Shown here: positions 4,613 to 7,255 of the stretch, in pieces
Layout of the letters: each line of letters starts with the position of its first letter
How positions within the stretch are numbered: the first letter of the stretch is position 1
Assembly (NCBI GenBank): GCA_905372605.1
Contig: CAJPPQ010000061.1
Span: 1 to 7,255, forward strand
Reading direction: 5' to 3'
From: Porphyromonadaceae bacterium
Lineage (GTDB): Bacteria > Bacteroidota > Bacteroidia > Bacteroidales > Paludibacteraceae
Length of the DNA stretch: 7,255 bases
The notes under the pieces: model-generated
Database searches by the model: none
Seen by the model: only the letters and a program-made list of their open reading frames with translations
Told to the model about the DNA's origin: nothing
Position numbers and translations under genes: made by a program

Positions 4613-7189
4613 ATGATAATTAGAAAAAAATATTATATCGTCGTGTTTATTATGTTGTTGGGTACAACAATACTTTCGGCTCAAAACGACAGCACTATAA
4701 GCTACGATGAATCAAAAGAATATACCATAGCAGATATAAGAGTAACAGGTGATTTTACTTATGAAAATTATATTATTATCGGATTTTCGGGACTGTCGGT
4801 AGGTGATAGGATATCGGTACCCGGCAAGGCTATTTCATCGGCAATCAAACGTTTCTGGCGACAAGGATATTTTTCCGACATACAGATATCGGCAGACAAG
4901 ATATCGAACGATAGTATCTGGCTCAATATATATCTTCTCCAACGTCCTAAGATAAAAACAATAACATATCAGGGTGTAAAAAAATCGGAACAGGAAGATA
5001 TCGAAAAGAAAATCAATATCAAGACAAACGACATCCTTACTGCCGACCTTACCGACAGAGTAAAGGTACTCACAAAAAACTACTTTTTAGATAAAGGATA
5101 CGAAAATACGGAAGTAGCAGTAATTCAGCGGCCAAATACGGACAAAGGGCTGGTAGATATTGATATAGTGGTCGATAAGAAAAATAAAGTGAAGGTTCAC
5201 GATATTATCGTATCTGGTAATACTGCGTTGAGTGTCACTAAGATAGACAATGCAATGAAAAAGACCAATCGCCCTACATTGCTCAATTTCTTCAAAACTA
5301 AAAAATTCGTTCGCTCTCTATATGAGGTAGATAAACAGTCTATTATAGACAAATACAATGAAATAGGATTTCGCGATGCTGCTATTGTGAGCGATAGCGT
5401 AGTGGATGTAGACTCGGCACACGTAGATATATACATTACTGTCAACGAAGGGAAAAAATACTATTTCGGTAATATGTCTTGGAGCGGTAATACATTATAT
5501 CCCACCGAGATACTGGGGGCATATCTTAATATCCGCAAGGGCGATGTGTTTAATCAGAAACAACTCGACAAGCGACTCAATGGCGACGAAGATGCAGTGA
5601 TGTCGCTATATAAAGACAATGGCTATCTGTTCTCGCAAGTAGATCCGGTCGAAGAAAGTATCGATGGCGATACTATAAATTTCGAATTTCGTATATACGA
5701 GGGTAAACCGGCTACTATCAATAAGGTTATAATTAAAGGAAATACTCGTGTATACGACCATGTAATACGTCGTGAGCTACGTACACGACCCGGTGATATA
5801 TATTCGCAAAATAACCTTATACGTTCACTGAGAGATTTGGCTCAATTGCGACTATTCGACGAAGAGAAGCTTTACAAAGGCGACCTTATACAGCCGAATA
5901 TGGAAGACGGTACTGTCGATATCAATTATTCGCTCGAGTCGAAAGCATCAGACCAGTTTGAGTTTTCGGCAGGTATATCGCCTCAGGGACTTATACTTTC
6001 TGTTGGAGTGAAATTCACTAACTTTGCGATACAAAATATATTCCGTCCGTCGACTTACCGTATCGTTCCGCAAGGAGAGGGGCAGACGTTCAACGTAAGA
6101 GCTCAAGCGAGCGGAAGGTATTATCAAAATTTCAGTATATCGTTTCTTGAACCGTGGCTTGGTGGCAAACGACCTAATTCGCTGTCGGCAAGCGTATACT
6201 ATGCTATACAGACGGGGCTTAGCGAGCGTTATAGAAACGCTCTCAACAATAACCTTAATCCATATTACGGATACAACTACCACAACGGGCTTACTGGTGC
6301 CGGATATACAAATGAATACGATTCAGGTACAAGGATGTTTACTTTCGGGGCTTCGCTTGGTATCGGTACACGTCTGAAATGGCCAGACGATTATTTCTCG
6401 TTGTATACCGAACTTTCGTACCAGCAATACAACCTCAAAAATTGGTATGACTACTATTTTGGGTTCAAAAACGGATTGTCCAACAATCTCTCTCTTGGCA
6501 TCACCTTGCAACGCAATTCGATAGATAACCCTATTTATACTCGAAAAGGCTCTGTGTTTTCTCTATCTCTTAACATTACTCCGCCTTATTCACTATTGTC
6601 GGGTAAGGATTACAGCAATATGCCGGCAGAGGAGACACGTCGCTGGGTAGAGTACCACAAATGGAAATTCTCTGCAAAAATGTTTACACCCATTAGTAGT
6701 AATGAGAAACTTGTACTTATGACGCGTGTCGAATACGGTTTCGTGGGATATTTTAATAAATACAAACGTACGCCTTTCGAAAAGTTTTACGTGGGTGGCG
6801 ACGGTATGAGTGCCTATTCGTCGCCAGGTACTGAAATTGTGGGACTTAGAGGATATAATTCCGGAGCACTGACTCCTATCAACCCTACTACACGCACATC
6901 GAACGGTAATATCTACACTCGTCTTACTATGGAGCTACGCTATCCGATTCTGATGCAGCAAAGTACGGTCGTATGGGCTTTGGCTTTCGTCGAAGGCGGT
7001 AACTGCTGGAGCGATTTCTCTCAGTTCAATCCGTTCAATATAAAACGCTCTGCCGGAGTAGGTCTCAGAGTATTCTTACAAATATTTGGTCTGCTCGGTC
7101 TCGACTGGGGCTACGGCTTCGACAATCCTTACGGCTCTAATACGAGAAGTGGAAGCCAGTTTACTTTCGTACTCGGACAAGAATTCTAA
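4613..7189 (+). CDS. bamA: Outer-membrane protein assembly factor BamA (Omp85 family)
   Basis: BamA is the essential core of the BAM complex, which folds and inserts beta-barrel proteins into the outer membrane. The 858-residue length is typical for Bacteroidota. A signal peptide (MIIRKKYY, hydrophobic core, cleavage after LSA at residue 23) precedes five POTRA-like repeats, roughly 37-112, 113-191, 192-279, 280-364 and 365-443. Recurrent signals are the strand starts ITYQGVKK, DIIVSGNT, MSWSGNTLY and VIIKGNTRV. The barrel runs from about 447 to the end. It contains the Omp85 loop-6 signature LRGY at 745-748 (R746). It ends in QFTFVLGQEF, a good C-terminal beta-signal with terminal Phe. The barrel is rich in Tyr and Asn, with long loops such as NALNNNLNPYYGYNYHNG (543-560). 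The ATG at 4613 directly precedes the signal peptide and follows A-rich sequence. In Bacteroidota the next gene is often a Skp/OmpH-like chaperone; that would lie beyond this window. Confidence 0.97.
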   Translation: MIIRKKYYIVVFIMLLGTTILSAQNDSTISYDESKEYTIADIRVTGDFTYENYIIIGFSGLSVGDRISVPGKAISSAIKRFWRQGYFSDIQISADKISNDSIWLNIYLLQRPKIKTITYQGVKKSEQEDIEKKINIKTNDILTADLTDRVKVLTKNYFLDKGYENTEVAVIQRPNTDKGLVDIDIVVDKKNKVKVHDIIVSGNTALSVTKIDNAMKKTNRPTLLNFFKTKKFVRSLYEVDKQSIIDKYNEIGFRDAAIVSDSVVDVDSAHVDIYITVNEGKKYYFGNMSWSGNTLYPTEILGAYLNIRKGDVFNQKQLDKRLNGDEDAVMSLYKDNGYLFSQVDPVEESIDGDTINFEFRIYEGKPATINKVIIKGNTRVYDHVIRRELRTRPGDIYSQNNLIRSLRDLAQLRLFDEEKLYKGDLIQPNMEDGTVDINYSLESKASDQFEFSAGISPQGLILSVGVKFTNFAIQNIFRPSTYRIVPQGEGQTFNVRAQASGRYYQNFSISFLEPWLGGKRPNSLSASVYYAIQTGLSERYRNALNNNLNPYYGYNYHNGLTGAGYTNEYDSGTRMFTFGASLGIGTRLKWPDDYFSLYTELSYQQYNLKNWYDYYFGFKNGLSNNLSLGITLQRNSIDNPIYTRKGSVFSLSLNITPPYSLLSGKDYSNMPAEETRRWVEYHKWKFSAKMFTPISSNEKLVLMTRVEYGFVGYFNKYKRTPFEKFYVGGDGMSAYSSPGTEIVGLRGYNSGALTPINPTTRTSNGNIYTRLTMELRYPILMQQSTVVWALAFVEGGNCWSDFSQFNPFNIKRSAGVGLRVFLQIFGLLGLDWGYGFDNPYGSNTRSGSQFTFVLGQEF

Positions 7190-7199
7190 TCTACTTATC

Positions 7200-7232
7200 A
7201 TTGCAATATTAAACTTTGGCTGTTATTGTAAT
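7200..7232 (+). terminator. Weak AT-rich hairpin after bamA
   Basis: ATTGCAATA (7200-7208) pairs with TATTGTAAT (7224-7232) over nine positions, one of them a G-U wobble, around a 15-base loop. It begins 11 bases after the bamA stop. It lacks a GC-rich stem and a following T-tract, so it is not a classical intrinsic terminator. It may be a processing or attenuation structure, or chance pairing. The remaining bases to 7255 are A-rich and could be the leader of a following gene, but no start codon for one can be supported. Confidence 0.22.
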
Positions 7233-7255
7233 CAAAAGAGGAATAATATAAAAGG

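Overview
The window looks like an ordinary chromosomal segment of a Bacteroidota bacterium, most likely of the order Bacteroidales. Three things support this. The order DUF6089/PorG-like barrel, then isoprenyl diphosphate synthase (uppS), then bamA is a known arrangement in that phylum. Promoter-like sites fit the Bacteroidota -7 consensus TAnnTTTG rather than TATAAT. Start codons are preceded by A-rich sequence instead of clear Shine-Dalgarno motifs. The genus cannot be fixed from the sequence. All six supported genes lie on the + strand. No tRNA, rRNA, CRISPR, insertion sequence or phage signal was seen.

Layout: positions 1-224 are non-coding. They hold a good leftward (minus-strand) promoter candidate at 58-88, which suggests a divergent gene just outside the left edge, and a rightward promoter candidate at 163-197 for asd. 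The first gene cluster runs asd (225-1217, aspartate-semialdehyde dehydrogenase), truA (1234-1977, tRNA pseudouridine synthase), ybeY (1995-2405, rRNA maturation endonuclease) and a single-domain chromate-transporter-family gene (2448-2990). Gaps are 16, 17 and 42 bases. A 159-base spacer follows, with a second rightward promoter candidate at 3052-3085. The second cluster is a PorG-like outer-membrane barrel (3150-3824), uppS (3843-4595, GTG start) and bamA (4613-7189), with gaps of 18 and 17 bases. The last 66 bases hold a weak AT-rich hairpin and no gene that can be supported.

How the genes work together: the first cluster is a housekeeping mixture of amino-acid and diaminopimelate precursor synthesis, tRNA modification and rRNA processing, plus an inner-membrane transporter half. 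The second cluster is envelope-directed. UppS makes the polyprenyl carrier lipid for peptidoglycan and surface glycans, BamA inserts outer-membrane barrels, and the PorG-like barrel is a probable BamA client related to a type IX secretion component. No wholly new system is evident. The points most worth checking are the back-to-back -7 boxes near position 58, the YbeY that lacks two hallmark residues, and the orphan CHR half-transporter.
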